Below are positions 1 through 9,630 of a stretch of DNA of 64,000 bases, in pieces. This DNA comes from DASRDE01 sp035938175 (GTDB taxonomy: Bacteria > Vulcanimicrobiota > Vulcanimicrobiia > Vulcanimicrobiales > Vulcanimicrobiaceae), in contig DASZHD010000028.1 in the NCBI GenBank assembly GCA_035938175.1, forward strand, positions 1 to 64,000, read 5' to 3'. Made by a program: the position numbers and the translations under genes. The notes beneath the pieces are model-generated. The model was not told the origin of the DNA. It ran no database searches and worked only from the letters and a program-made list of their open reading frames with translations. Numbering within the stretch: the stretch's first letter is position 1; each line of letters starts with the position of its first letter.

Positions 1-1431
1 CACTACATCGACGGATCGGCCGACGAGCCCGCACAGTTCTTCGATCTCTGCCGCAGCGAATACGAACGCGTGAGCGACCGTCGCGGCGCGGGACGGGCGC
101 TCTTGATGCTTGCCGATCAACGCTGGGTCGACGGACGCACGACCGAAGCGCTGTCGTCGGCGGTAGAGGTCGTAGATAGCGCCGGATCTCTGGGCGATAC
201 CGAGTTGCGAACGGCGGCGCTGCTTTCCGTTGCGAGATTTTCGAGCACGCTCGGGATGCCGGAAGAAGCGCTATGTCGCCTTTCCGATCTCGAAGGGCAG
301 CTCGACGGAGCGGACGCGGGAGCGCTTTCTTCGTTGAAGGAGATCCGCGGCGAGGCATTAGCTGCGCTCGGGCATACCAAAGCTTCGCTAGCGTATCTCT
401 GCGGCGCGGCGCAGCTTGCCATGAAGACGGGCTCACCCGAACTCATTGCGCAAGTCGAGAACAACGTGGCGCTCAGTGCGTGCGACCTCGGAGAACTGCA
501 GATCGCGATCGAACATCACCGGCATGCACTAGAAGAGGCAGGCCGCACGGCAATGATGTGGCGCGCCGCCTATTGCTCGCTCGGCTTCGCGCGAACGTTG
601 ATGCTCGCCGGCGATCTGCGTGCGGCGCGCACGCTGATGTGGTCGGCGCTAGAAACCGGCGTCACTACAGCAACATTCAAAACCAAGGCCGCCGCCGTCG
701 GTATTCCGATCGCACTGATGCTGAACGACTTAGCGATGCTGGAAACCTGCGCGCGCGAAGAAACGCTGGAGTTGGCGCACCGCTCCGGCGAAGCGCAGCG
801 AGTCGCTTCCGTGTCGGCCGCTTTTGCGGAACTTCGCGCAGAACAAGGCTCCTTGAACGAGGCGCAGGCTCTCGTCACTCGAGCGCTGCGGGTGCTCACG
901 TGCGCCCACCGGGCATGGGATTTGCTCGTTAGCGCGGCCCGGTTCGGCACCAGCGCCGATGTAGCCGCCGCACGTACGCTGCTGCAGAGCGCAGGGGGCC
1001 GGCCGCGCGTGCGCCGCGCGTATCACCTGCTGTTCGAAGCCTCGACGTGCAATGCCGACCCGCGGCGCTCGCGTTTGGCAAAGATAGCCGCTCGCGAGTT
1101 TGAATCGATGGGCGACATGCTGCACAGCGCGCAATGCTTGGAACTCGCCGGCGAACGCGACGCCGCCGCGGCGATCTACCGCCGCATGGGAAGCGTGCGC
1201 GACGCGCAGCGCCTGCAAGCCGGTACATCGAATGGAGCGGTCGATCTCACGCCGAGACAAACGGAAATCGCCCGGCAAGTAGCGCTTGGCCGAACGAATC
1301 GCCAAATCGCGACCCAGCTCAACATCAGCGAGCATACCGTCGAACACCACGTTTCGGCGATTTTCGAACGGCTGGGTCTAAAATCGCGCGCACAGCTCGT
1401 TCGCGTGATGGCGCGCGCAGAGGCAGAATAG
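1..1431 (+). CDS. LuxR-family transcriptional regulator with TPR-like region (5' end cut by window)
   Basis: The reading frame is already open at base 1 and runs to TAG at 1429-1431, so the N-terminus lies outside the window; the GTG at 70 is only an internal candidate start. The visible 476 residues are mostly alpha-helical, Ala/Leu-rich repeats resembling TPRs, as in the C-terminal half of large MalT/LuxR ATP-dependent regulators. The last 60 residues are a clear GerE/LuxR helix-turn-helix: LTPRQTEIARQVALG, then NRQIATQLNISEHTVEHHV and IFERLGLKSRAQLV. The protein probably had an upstream AAA/STAND or sensor domain (inference). It ends 69 bp before the TonB receptor gene on the same strand, so it could regulate that operon, but nothing in the sequence proves this. 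Confidence 0.85.
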   Translation, partial: HYIDGSADEPAQFFDLCRSEYERVSDRRGAGRALLMLADQRWVDGRTTEALSSAVEVVDSAGSLGDTELRTAALLSVARFSSTLGMPEEALCRLSDLEGQLDGADAGALSSLKEIRGEALAALGHTKASLAYLCGAAQLAMKTGSPELIAQVENNVALSACDLGELQIAIEHHRHALEEAGRTAMMWRAAYCSLGFARTLMLAGDLRAARTLMWSALETGVTTATFKTKAAAVGIPIALMLNDLAMLETCAREETLELAHRSGEAQRVASVSAAFAELRAEQGSLNEAQALVTRALRVLTCAHRAWDLLVSAARFGTSADVAAARTLLQSAGGRPRVRRAYHLLFEASTCNADPRRSRLAKIAAREFESMGDMLHSAQCLELAGERDAAAAIYRRMGSVRDAQRLQAGTSNGAVDLTPRQTEIARQVALGRTNRQIATQLNISEHTVEHHVSAIFERLGLKSRAQLVRVMARAEAE

Positions 1432-1500
1432 CGGAAACCCGGGATACCAGGCCCCTGCGGCACTTCCTATACTAAGGAAAAGCGTCCGGAGGACTGCGCC

Positions 1501-4500
1501 GTGGTTAAAGTTGCCCGCATCGTAGCAGCCGCGTTCATAACTGTGCTCTTAATTTGGCAGAGCGGGTCATCGGTGAGGGCCGGTACGACCGGAGGCGTGA
1601 ACGGCGTTGTCACGGATTCGTCGACCGGCAAACCGGTCGGCGATGCGACGGTCACCATGACGAGCCCATCGCAGACCGCAACGCGGCAGTCCGACAGTCA
1701 GGGGCATTACGCATTTTTGTCGTTGGCTCCCGACACGTACACGCTCTCCGTATCCGTCACGGGGTACGAGCCGCGCCAACTCGGCGGTATAGCCGTCTTT
1801 GCGGACCAATATCTGACGGTAAACATCGCGCTCGAGAAATCGCTCAAGACCATCGCGCGCGTTACGTCACGCTCCTCGCTCAGTACGGTAAAACCGGGAA
1901 CCACGACCGACGTGTACTCCGTGAACGCGGCGGCTACGCGTGCGGCCGCGACATTGGGCGGGGGCACGAACCTGAATAACGCGTACTCCGCCCTGTCCGC
2001 AATGCCGGGCACGTTCGTGCCGCCGAACCAAGTCGGCAATAATCAGAACGTCTACATTCGCGGCGGATTTTACGATCAGGTCGGCTTCGAGTTCGACGGC
2101 GTACCGGTAAACCGGTCGTTTGATAATCTCCCCGCGCATTCTCCATCCACACTCGGTCAACAAGAACTTCAGGTCTATACGGGCGGCGGCCCGGCCTCGG
2201 CGAACGCCACCGGATTGTCGGGCTTCATTAATCAGGTCATCAAAACCGGAACGTATCCCGGTTTTTCCGACGTGTCCGGACGGCTCGGTTCGCCCCAATT
2301 TTATCACGAGCTCACCGCGGAGACGGGCGGTTCGAACCCGGCTCGAACGTTCAGCTATTACTTGGCGCTCAGCGGAACCAACCAGCAGATTAACTATCTG
2401 GATTACAACAACGGCACGGATCTGTTGAACACCTTCCCGTATGGAAACGGGCCCAGCAACCTGACCACCTTCCTCTCTTTCTATCCGGCCGTGTATCCGA
2501 CGTGCGATCCGTCGAACCCGAATCTGTATACCAACCCCGTTGCAGACGGCAGCAGCGCCGTTACCGTTACGAACGATCCCGGATGTTTTTCCGCGATCTC
2601 ACAAGCGTACGCCCTAACGTCGCTAATCGAGGATCGCGAAGCGGTCGCAAATCTGCACTTCGCGCTGCCGCACCGGCACGACTCCGGCCGCGACGATATC
2701 CAACTGCTATACGACAACTCGACGCAGTACGAACAACTCTATTCCGGAGTGAACGACGTCGGCGCGCCGCTTGTCAACGCGTTGGTCAACTGTTGCAACG
2801 GCGGCCTGATTTGGCCGGCGCATTGGCCCGACTTTCTGACGTATCCCGCGGGGACGCAGTTTTTGGCGCCCGCGGATGCCACGCCCGTCGCCTATCTCTT
2901 TCCGGGGTCGCCGACGGATCGCTGTAACAATACGAACATCTTGAGCGGCGGCGCCATCACTATTCCCGGGCAATGCAGCGGAACCGGTGTTGTTCCGCTT
3001 CCCAACAATTACCGCGACGGGATCTGGGAGCAAGCGGCGATCGTCAAAGCGCAGTTTCAAAAGAACTGGAGCACGTCGTACTTCCGGATCTTCGGATACA
3101 CGTTCTATTCCAATACCAATCGAAGCGGCGCGTCGCGGTACGGTCTGGGAAGCGGCTTGGGCGGAACGGACTTCGATTATGAAGTGGATGCGCACACGCG
3201 CGGCGTGCAGATGCAGTTTGCGGATCAGCTGACGGCGAACAATCAATTGTCCGCGACACTGAATTACGCGACGGCCTCAACTGTGCGCTACTTCAACCAC
3301 AATTACCTGAACCGGTTCGACACGCAGGTGAGCAACCTCACGAACGGAACGCAGTGCTTTGCCGCGTACGCCGGATTCGCCGCGAACGGGGTCGATCAGT
3401 TCAACGCCGGTCAGCCGGCCCCGTGTAACGATCCGATAACGCAGGGCACGTTCGGCGATCCCACGAGCGTCGACGACCCGAATAGTTCGAGTCCCAATCC
3501 GCAGGCGGTGAATTGCAATGCGTCGTCGCCGGGTGCGGCGATTCCGGCGCCGGCGTGTGCGGCGGGCGCGACCTGGCGGCTGACGTACACCGGAAACAAC
3601 GCCGACATCAACAGCGTCGTTCCGAAGTTCGCCAACGTCTCGCTGGTCGACGAGTGGCGGCCGAACGAGAAACTGGACATCAGCGCGAGCATCCGGTTCG
3701 ATCGCGACGAGTTCGATCTGAATCCCATAGACACGCCCGGCCATAACTTCTGGTTCACGGCGGCTCAAAACGAGTTTTGCTACGATCCCGCTACGTTCCA
3801 ACCGTTGCTCGTACCGCAGCCGCCGCAGAACGCCAGCGTCATCGAGCCGTACGTCACGCTGACTTGTCCGGGCACGACGGTGCATCCGGACGGCAAGAGC
3901 GGACACGTCCTGCTGACCGATCAATTCAATCCCACGTACGTGCAAAGCTATGCGGAACCGCGCGTGGGCGCGACGTATACGCTGGATCCCGATACGGTTC
4001 TCCGATTCTCCGCCGGCCGCTTTGCACAGGAGCCGCAGAACTACGAGATCGAGTACAACGGCACGCAGGAGAACTTGGCCGCGGGTCTAGTCGGGTTCTT
4101 ACCCTTCGGATTCAACACGCCGCGCCACGACGCCGGCGCGCAGTTCTCGAACAACTTCGATTTCTCGTACGAGCATCAGTTCCGGGGTACGGACCTGTCC
4201 ATCAAAGTTTCACCGTTTTACCGCTATGCAACGCAACAGCTCTACGAATCGGTGAACGTGCCCACGCTCTCCATCTCGCCCGCGTTCAATTCGGGCACGG
4301 AACGCACCGACGGTGTGGAGTTCGAATTGGCGAAGGGTGATTTCACGAAGAACGGCCTTTCCGGACTGTTTTCGTACACGTTTACGAATTCCAAAGAGAT
4401 GTGGAATAACTACTCCGGCGTCCCGATCAATCCGGTGGACCCGTATAACGAGGACATTCAAAACTACAACCAGTTGACGTCGGCGTGCGCCGGCTCGAAC

Positions 4501-5328
4501 GCGTCACCCACGCTATGCGGTAACATGTCCATCGCGGCTCCACCGGCACCTTGCTATGACAACTCGGGGACGGGCACGCCGGATTTCAGTTGCGGTTTGG
4601 GGTCGATTCGCAATCCCTACTACAACATGCCCGCACAGCCGCTGCTGGATAAGTTCGGCTGGTACGACACGGGTCTGGACTTTCCGTACGTCTCGCCGAA
4701 CACGTTCGCGCTGGTCTTGAACTACCGTCACGGCCCGTTTGCCATTACGCCGGCAATTCTGCTCAACGAAGGCGCGACGTACGGGACGCCGGCCGATTTT
4801 CAGGGAAACGATCCGCGCGTCTGCACGGCTAACCAGGGATCGATCGGGGTAACGACGGGCAATCCGCTCAACGCGGACTACACGTCGTGCAGCACTGCAG
4901 CGACCTCGACCGGTACCAGTGCCGGCTCGCTCTACATTCCGAATCCGTATACCGGAAAGTTCGACTCCTTCGGTCAGTTCCGCCAGCCGTGGCAGTTCAA
5001 CCTCGGCTTGCAGATGAGCTACGATTTCACGCGTACGCTGACGGCGAATGTCACGTTCACGAATTTAGTGAATCAATGCTTCGGCGGGTCCGCCGAACCG
5101 TGGACGGCGGCGCATCCGCCCAGCCGTACCGTGTGTGGATACGGAACGAACATTTTTTACATCAGCAATTTCTACAACGGTAAGAGCCCGAGCGACACTG
5201 CCGCGAACGGCGTTCCGCTAAATCCGTTCTTCGCGCAGCCGTTCGTTCCGACGTACGGCGATCCAAACTCTTCCTTCAATTTCCCCTTGCCGATGAACGT
5301 CTACTTTCAGCTCCAATTGCGCGTCTAG
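1501..5328 (+). CDS. TonB-dependent outer-membrane receptor with N-terminal carboxypeptidase-regulatory-like domain
   Basis: A 1275-residue protein with a GTG start preceded by GGAGGA at 1488-1493 (7-nt spacer). Residues 1-27 form a signal peptide ending near VRA. Residues about 30-115 are a carboxypeptidase-D regulatory-like beta-sandwich (GVVTDSSTGKPVGDATVTM, then YAFLSLAPDTYTLSVS). A plug domain follows (VYIRGGFYDQVGFEFDGVPV, about residues 180-200), then a long Asn/Tyr/Pro-rich beta-barrel to the C-terminus. The family moves substrates across the outer membrane using TonB energy; the substrate cannot be read from sequence. The stop codon is directly followed by the asparaginase ATG, so transport of an Asn/Asp-containing ligand is a reasonable inference. 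A TATACT box at about 1468-1473 may be the -10 element. Confidence 0.93.
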   Translation: MVKVARIVAAAFITVLLIWQSGSSVRAGTTGGVNGVVTDSSTGKPVGDATVTMTSPSQTATRQSDSQGHYAFLSLAPDTYTLSVSVTGYEPRQLGGIAVFADQYLTVNIALEKSLKTIARVTSRSSLSTVKPGTTTDVYSVNAAATRAAATLGGGTNLNNAYSALSAMPGTFVPPNQVGNNQNVYIRGGFYDQVGFEFDGVPVNRSFDNLPAHSPSTLGQQELQVYTGGGPASANATGLSGFINQVIKTGTYPGFSDVSGRLGSPQFYHELTAETGGSNPARTFSYYLALSGTNQQINYLDYNNGTDLLNTFPYGNGPSNLTTFLSFYPAVYPTCDPSNPNLYTNPVADGSSAVTVTNDPGCFSAISQAYALTSLIEDREAVANLHFALPHRHDSGRDDIQLLYDNSTQYEQLYSGVNDVGAPLVNALVNCCNGGLIWPAHWPDFLTYPAGTQFLAPADATPVAYLFPGSPTDRCNNTNILSGGAITIPGQCSGTGVVPLPNNYRDGIWEQAAIVKAQFQKNWSTSYFRIFGYTFYSNTNRSGASRYGLGSGLGGTDFDYEVDAHTRGVQMQFADQLTANNQLSATLNYATASTVRYFNHNYLNRFDTQVSNLTNGTQCFAAYAGFAANGVDQFNAGQPAPCNDPITQGTFGDPTSVDDPNSSSPNPQAVNCNASSPGAAIPAPACAAGATWRLTYTGNNADINSVVPKFANVSLVDEWRPNEKLDISASIRFDRDEFDLNPIDTPGHNFWFTAAQNEFCYDPATFQPLLVPQPPQNASVIEPYVTLTCPGTTVHPDGKSGHVLLTDQFNPTYVQSYAEPRVGATYTLDPDTVLRFSAGRFAQEPQNYEIEYNGTQENLAAGLVGFLPFGFNTPRHDAGAQFSNNFDFSYEHQFRGTDLSIKVSPFYRYATQQLYESVNVPTLSISPAFNSGTERTDGVEFELAKGDFTKNGLSGLFSYTFTNSKEMWNNYSGVPINPVDPYNEDIQNYNQLTSACAGSNASPTLCGNMSIAAPPAPCYDNSGTGTPDFSCGLGSIRNPYYNMPAQPLLDKFGWYDTGLDFPYVSPNTFALVLNYRHGPFAITPAILLNEGATYGTPADFQGNDPRVCTANQGSIGVTTGNPLNADYTSCSTAATSTGTSAGSLYIPNPYTGKFDSFGQFRQPWQFNLGLQMSYDFTRTLTANVTFTNLVNQCFGGSAEPWTAAHPPSRTVCGYGTNIFYISNFYNGKSPSDTAANGVPLNPFFAQPFVPTYGDPNSSFNFPLPMNVYFQLQLRV

Positions 5329-6300
5329 ATGCGCCTGGAAGGCTCGCCGTTTGTGGAAGTCACGCGCGACGGTGTCGTGGAGTCGATTCATTGCGTTGCC
5401 GCTTGCGCTATCGACGCACACGGCCGCGAGTTGCTGAGCATCGGGCAGATCGATGCTCCCGTGTACCTGCGCTCCACCGCCAAACCGTTCATTGCTTCGG
5501 CGATCGTCGCAGCGGGCGCGCACGAAAGATTCGCGTTGGAACCGGCGGAGATTGCGGTGATCGCCGCTTCGCATAGCGGGGAGACGTTCCACCTTGCCGC
5601 GGTGCGTTCGATTTTGTCGAAAATCGGCCTCGGCGAAGATGCTCTGCAATGCGGGCCCGAGGGCGCGGGCTATCCCGCGGACGCAATCTACAATAACTGC
5701 TCCGGAAAGCACGCCGGTATCCTGGCGCTGTGCAAAACGCTGGGATGCGACACGGCGTCGTACTTGGATCCCGATAATCCGGCGGAGCGGTATATTTTGA
5801 ACGTATGCGCCGCAATGTCGGAAGTTCCGTTTGAATCGCTGCACGTGGGCGTCGATGGTTGCGGTGTACCGGTATACGCTACGCCGCTTCGTAACGCGGC
5901 GGTATCGTATATGCGGCTTGCTTGCGGCTGCGGAATTGATGCGAATCACACGCGTGCGCTGAAAATCGTTCGCGAAGCGATGCTGGCGTTTCCGGAGTAT
6001 GTTTCGGGAAGCGGCGAATTCGACGCCGCGCTGATGCGAGCGGCCGGCGGGCGGCTGCTGTGCAAGGGCGGCGCAGAAGGCGTTCACGGCGTCGCAGCGA
6101 TCAACCGCGGTGTTGGTTTTGTGCTAAAGGTCGCGGACGGAAATTCCCGCGCGCGCTCTCCCGGCGTCATCGCCGCGTTACGCATGCTGGATTTACTCAG
6201 CGAAAAGCAAGTCGAAGCGCTCCATTCTTTCGCGCGCCCGCCGGTGCACAACAAAGCCGGCCGGCTCGTCGGCGAAATTCGCGGTATAACGGCATGCTAG
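5329..6300 (+). CDS. L-asparaginase, AnsA / Rhizobium etli type (Asparaginase_II family)
   Basis: 323 residues. The start ATG abuts the receptor stop codon with no spacer. This is the cysteine/zinc-type asparaginase family, unrelated to the E. coli enzymes; it hydrolyses L-Asn to Asp and ammonia. The family signature residues are visible: RSTAKPF (Ser49, Lys52), SHSGE (Ser81), NNCSGKHAG (Cys124, Lys127) and DGCGVP (Asp176, Cys178). By spacing these match the catalytic Ser-Lys pairs and the Cys/Lys metal site known in the R. etli enzyme. No signal peptide, so it is cytoplasmic. It lies between a TonB receptor and a cyanophycinase-like peptidase whose start overlaps its stop, which suggests use of Asn- or Asp-containing polymers or peptides as nitrogen source. 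Confidence 0.93.
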   Translation: MRLEGSPFVEVTRDGVVESIHCVAACAIDAHGRELLSIGQIDAPVYLRSTAKPFIASAIVAAGAHERFALEPAEIAVIAASHSGETFHLAAVRSILSKIGLGEDALQCGPEGAGYPADAIYNNCSGKHAGILALCKTLGCDTASYLDPDNPAERYILNVCAAMSEVPFESLHVGVDGCGVPVYATPLRNAAVSYMRLACGCGIDANHTRALKIVREAMLAFPEYVSGSGEFDAALMRAAGGRLLCKGGAEGVHGVAAINRGVGFVLKVADGNSRARSPGVIAALRMLDLLSEKQVEALHSFARPPVHNKAGRLVGEIRGITAC

Positions 6301-7283
6301 CCGCGGTAGCCGCCGCGTGCGCCGTGCAGGTCTATGCGCCGGCGGGACGTGCGAAGGACGCGCCGGTTCACGGGCCGGGCCTCGTCCTTTCCGGCGCGGG
6401 CCTATCCGCGCAATATCCGCAGTTTCTGCACTGGATCGACGCGCGCATAGCGCATCCCGGCGGGACGCGCGCGGGCAATCTGGTTATCATCACGGCCTCC
6501 GGCGATCGGTATTACAGCGACACGTTTTACCGGTACAGCCGGCTGGCGTCGGTGCGCGAGGTAAAGATTCCGGGTTGCGCCGCACGCGCCGATGTCGAAC
6601 GCGTCACACGGTACGTCGAACACGCGCAGGCGGTGCTCTTCGCGGGCGGCGATCAAGCCAATTACGTGCCGCTCAAAGGCGGCAAGCTCGTCGCGTCGAT
6701 CGAAGACGTTTACCGGCGCGGGGGAATCGTCGGCGGCGGAAGCGCGGGTCTAGCGATTCAAGGTGCCGTGATCTTTGATTCTGTGGCGGCGGATAAGGTG
6801 TTCGGCGACGATCGCGACGTTGCGACGCCCGATGCAGTACGCAATCCATACGAGCCCGCAATAAGCTTTACCCGCAACCTTTTCGACTGGCCGGCCCTGC
6901 GCGACGCGATCACCGATACGCATTTCGCACGCCGCGATCGTTTTGGCCGCTTAGGCGCATTCATGGCGCGCGAACACTGCGCTTATGGCGTCGGCGTGGA
7001 CGAAGGCGCAATGCTGCTGGTCGACGCGCGCGGCATCGCTACGCTCGCGCTGCGTCCAAAGAAGAAGGGTGAGTACACACCCCGTGGTGCGTACATTCTC
7101 TCAGCGGGCGTTGCCCGGCGCTTAGTACCCGGACAACCGCTGCTCTATAGTGTCCGCGTTCTCCATTTGACTCAGGAGGGAGCGACGTACGATTTTCGGA
7201 CGCATACGGGTAGCGGCGTCAGTTACCGGGTCACGATTGACGGCGCGCGATCGCCGCCGTATACCCGAGGCCCGTATCAGTAG
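6294..7283 (+). CDS. Cyanophycinase-like peptidase, family S51
   Basis: 329 residues from ATG 6294, which overlaps the asparaginase stop in the string ATGCTAG, implying translational coupling. S51 features are clear: FAGGDQANY (about residues 118-126), then the nucleophile elbow GGGSAGLAIQG (about 148-158) with the catalytic Ser in G-S-A-G. Family S51 contains cyanophycinase (cleaves multi-L-arginyl-poly-Asp into beta-Asp-Arg), dipeptidase E and relatives; length and layout fit cyanophycinase. The first 20 residues (LAAVAAACAVQVYAPAGRA) are hydrophobic and end in a plausible signal-peptidase site, so the protein may be exported, like extracellular cyanophycinases, although the N-terminus lacks positive charge. 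No isoaspartyl dipeptidase was seen nearby. Substrate assignment is inference. Confidence 0.85.
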   Translation: MLAAVAAACAVQVYAPAGRAKDAPVHGPGLVLSGAGLSAQYPQFLHWIDARIAHPGGTRAGNLVIITASGDRYYSDTFYRYSRLASVREVKIPGCAARADVERVTRYVEHAQAVLFAGGDQANYVPLKGGKLVASIEDVYRRGGIVGGGSAGLAIQGAVIFDSVAADKVFGDDRDVATPDAVRNPYEPAISFTRNLFDWPALRDAITDTHFARRDRFGRLGAFMAREHCAYGVGVDEGAMLLVDARGIATLALRPKKKGEYTPRGAYILSAGVARRLVPGQPLLYSVRVLHLTQEGATYDFRTHTGSGVSYRVTIDGARSPPYTRGPYQ

Positions 7284-7302
7284 CACTCTGCCGGCGCGGC
7301 GC

Positions 7303-8397
7303 TTACTCCGGCAATAGCGGATGACGCGGAGGCGTGATGGCCGGCATGGCGATGCGCGGAAGCCGTGCGTTCGATGCGCCAAGCGGGTGCGCGACGATGC
7401 GGTACGCAAACGCGCAGTCGGATCGTCCGCCGTGCATTTCGCGAACCGAAAACGACGACGGCGTGCGGCTTGACACGTACAGTCCCTGATTTTCGCCCTC
7501 GGAAGTCAGCAATACGATGTATTGCGTGCGCGCATCGATGGCGTTCGCGAAATCGGCATCGAGCCGAACGTTCGCTTCTCCGGAGTGCAACTGCGACTCG
7601 CCGGTGTCCTCGAGCGTCGGCGTTGGTGCGGTTGCCGCATATGCGATCGAGCGGTGAACGGCGTCGCATCCGCGGCTGCACGGATTACCGGTTCGCACGC
7701 TGCCGGTTACCGTCAGATCGCCGTCGTCGTCGACCGTGAACACGCTGCCGTAAGCGTTAGCACCCGCGTAGATCGGCGCGCCGGTATTCGCAGTTGAGGT
7801 CATCGCAGCGACGGTCGCCGTGCCGGCTCGATTTTCGTCTTGCTGGAAGAACGCGGCGCCGGAGTTGCCGTGGGCGAGTGCGTAGAGCGCTGCACCGTCT
7901 TTCGCGCCGGGACCGGTGTCCGCAAAAATGCCTTCGAAATCCTCGCCGTTGGTTCTGCCCCAAACGCCGCTCTCGAGTGCGGTCCCGAATACGCCCGCAT
8001 CGCCGTTCGGATTATAATCCTCGCCCACGACGCCCCAACTGCCTTGGCTGCGTCCGACGACGCCCGCACCAAAGGTCGACGGCGCGGCTTCCACGCCTTG
8101 TACTCCTGCGGAGATGTCGTGCATCGACGGACCGACGCCATAACTGATGCCGCGCACGCCGTCGTCATGACGCGATCGTCCGACGATGCCGTCGCCGGCG
8201 CCCGTATTATTCCATTCCAAGCAATTATCGGGCGAATTGCACTGCCGCGCGTCGGGACCGGGAGCGGTAAGCGAGTCAAAGAGGGCGCCGCTCGTAGCCG
8301 GTTGCGCCGGCGCCGGCGAGCTGCCGCCGCACCCCGCACAAAAGAGTAACCCCGCAGTCGCTAAAACGCGCGCCGCCGCGAATGGATTATGAACCAC
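7303..8397 (-). CDS. Predicted lipoprotein with GVxG-type repeats, unknown function
   Basis: The start is chosen at GTG 8397 because AAGGAGGG (minus strand, 8413-8406) sits 8 nt upstream; a longer frame to 8430 would overlap the upstream gene and ignore this site. 364 residues. The N-terminus VHNPFAAARVLATAGLLFCAGC is a short signal sequence with a likely lipidated Cys followed by GGSSPAPAQ. The middle has imperfect glycine-rich repeats such as GVVGRSQGSWGVVG, GVFGTALESGVWG and GIVGRSRHDDGVRG, a pattern seen in tail-fibre-like and surface beta-helix proteins. The C-terminal 120 residues resemble a compact domain, perhaps a beta-sandwich. It is convergent with the cyanophycinase gene and downstream of the M20 peptidase, possibly in one operon (22-nt gap). 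No function is assigned. Confidence 0.75.
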   Translation of the reverse strand: MVHNPFAAARVLATAGLLFCAGCGGSSPAPAQPATSGALFDSLTAPGPDARQCNSPDNCLEWNNTGAGDGIVGRSRHDDGVRGISYGVGPSMHDISAGVQGVEAAPSTFGAGVVGRSQGSWGVVGEDYNPNGDAGVFGTALESGVWGRTNGEDFEGIFADTGPGAKDGAALYALAHGNSGAAFFQQDENRAGTATVAAMTSTANTGAPIYAGANAYGSVFTVDDDGDLTVTGSVRTGNPCSRGCDAVHRSIAYAATAPTPTLEDTGESQLHSGEANVRLDADFANAIDARTQYIVLLTSEGENQGLYVSSRTPSSFSVREMHGGRSDCAFAYRIVAHPLGASNARLPRIAMPAITPPRHPLLPE

Positions 8398-8419
8398 CGG
8401 TACTGCCCTCCTTACGGAC

Positions 8420-9583
8420 TTACGGCGCATTCGCTCCCGCGTCGAATGCCAGCGCCGCCATCATTTCGACGCCGGTCGCCAAAGCGGCTTCATCGATATC
8501 GAACGTGCTGGAGTGATGCGGGTTCGAGGTCGATTCGCCTCCTGCCGCTCCGAGGGTGTAGAAGCACGCCGGTACGCATTGCGCGTAGAAGGAGAAGTCT
8601 TCGGCGCCCATCAGTTTGTCCGCCGTGATTACGCGATCTTCGCCGAAGGTTCGCACGGCGAGGTCACGCGCGTACTGCGTCTGCGCCGGATCGTTCGACG
8701 TGACGGGATAGCGCCAAATATAGTTGTAGTCGTACGATGCGCCCATCGCGTCGCAGCACGACCGCAGCACACGCTCGATTCGCTCCGGCATGGCGTTCCG
8801 CACGTCGTCCGAAAAAGCCCGAACGGTTCCGAGCATACGCGCCGTGCGCGGAATCACGTTGTGGATCGTTCCGCCGTGAATCGATCCGATCGAAACGACT
8901 GCGGGCTCGAGCGGATCGATGTGCCGGGAAACGATTTGCTGAACCGATGTAATGAAGTTCGCAGCGGTATAGATCGGATCGATGGTGTCGTGCGGCGCCG
9001 AACCGTGCCCGCCTTTACCCAAAACCTCGATCTCGATCGAATCGCTCGATGCGTAGAACGGGCCTTCGCGAAATCCCAATATCCCGGTTGGATATTTGCT
9101 GTTCAAATGCAGACCGTAGGCGCGTTCGATGCCGAAACGGTCGAAAAGCCCGTCGTCGATCATCGCCTTCGCACCGCCGTAGCCTTCCTCGGCCGGTTGG
9201 AACACCAGACACACCGTTCCGGGCCATTCGTCGCGGCGGTCCGCGATGAGCTGCGCGGCGCCGAGCAATATCGCCACATGTCCGTCGTGGCCGCATGCGT
9301 GCATCTTGCCGTCGGTACGCGAACGGTAGGCGTGCTGCGTTTCTTCCGTTATGGGGAGTGCGTCCATATCGGCGCGCAGCATGAACGTGCGTCCCGGGCG
9401 GCCGCCGCCCATCACGCCCACAACGCCCGTTTTGCCGATCCCCGAATGCACGTCGAATCCAAGGGCGCCCAACCGCTCGGCAACGATTCTCGCGGTGCGA
9501 TGTTCTTCGAACCCGAGCTCGGGATGCATATGGAAATCGCGGCGCAGCGCCACGACATCGGCGATCAAACTTTCGGCAATCAC
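8420..9583 (-). CDS. M20-family amidohydrolase (hippurate / IAA-amino-acid hydrolase type)
   Basis: 387 residues. These enzymes hydrolyse N-acyl or N-aryl-acyl amino acids with a di-metal centre. Family motifs seen in order: HPELGFEEHRTA (residues 19-30), ADMDALPI, HACGHDGHVA (metal-binding Cys and His), QPAEEGYGG (catalytic and metal Glu), HGGTIHNVIP (dimerisation domain) and GAEDFSFYAQ. The C-terminal HHSSTFDIDE carries the last metal His. Length is typical of the family (380-400). No signal peptide, so it is cytoplasmic. The following lipoprotein gene starts 22 nt after its stop. The natural substrate cannot be assigned; acyl-amino acids, aromatic conjugates or peptides are all possible. 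Confidence 0.92.
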   Translation of the reverse strand: MIAESLIADVVALRRDFHMHPELGFEEHRTARIVAERLGALGFDVHSGIGKTGVVGVMGGGRPGRTFMLRADMDALPITEETQHAYRSRTDGKMHACGHDGHVAILLGAAQLIADRRDEWPGTVCLVFQPAEEGYGGAKAMIDDGLFDRFGIERAYGLHLNSKYPTGILGFREGPFYASSDSIEIEVLGKGGHGSAPHDTIDPIYTAANFITSVQQIVSRHIDPLEPAVVSIGSIHGGTIHNVIPRTARMLGTVRAFSDDVRNAMPERIERVLRSCCDAMGASYDYNYIWRYPVTSNDPAQTQYARDLAVRTFGEDRVITADKLMGAEDFSFYAQCVPACFYTLGAAGGESTSNPHHSSTFDIDEAALATGVEMMAALAFDAGANAP

Positions 9584-9630
9584 GTTCTTACATTAGCTAC
9601 GTCGTCGGGCGGTAAAACGATGGTGTATGG

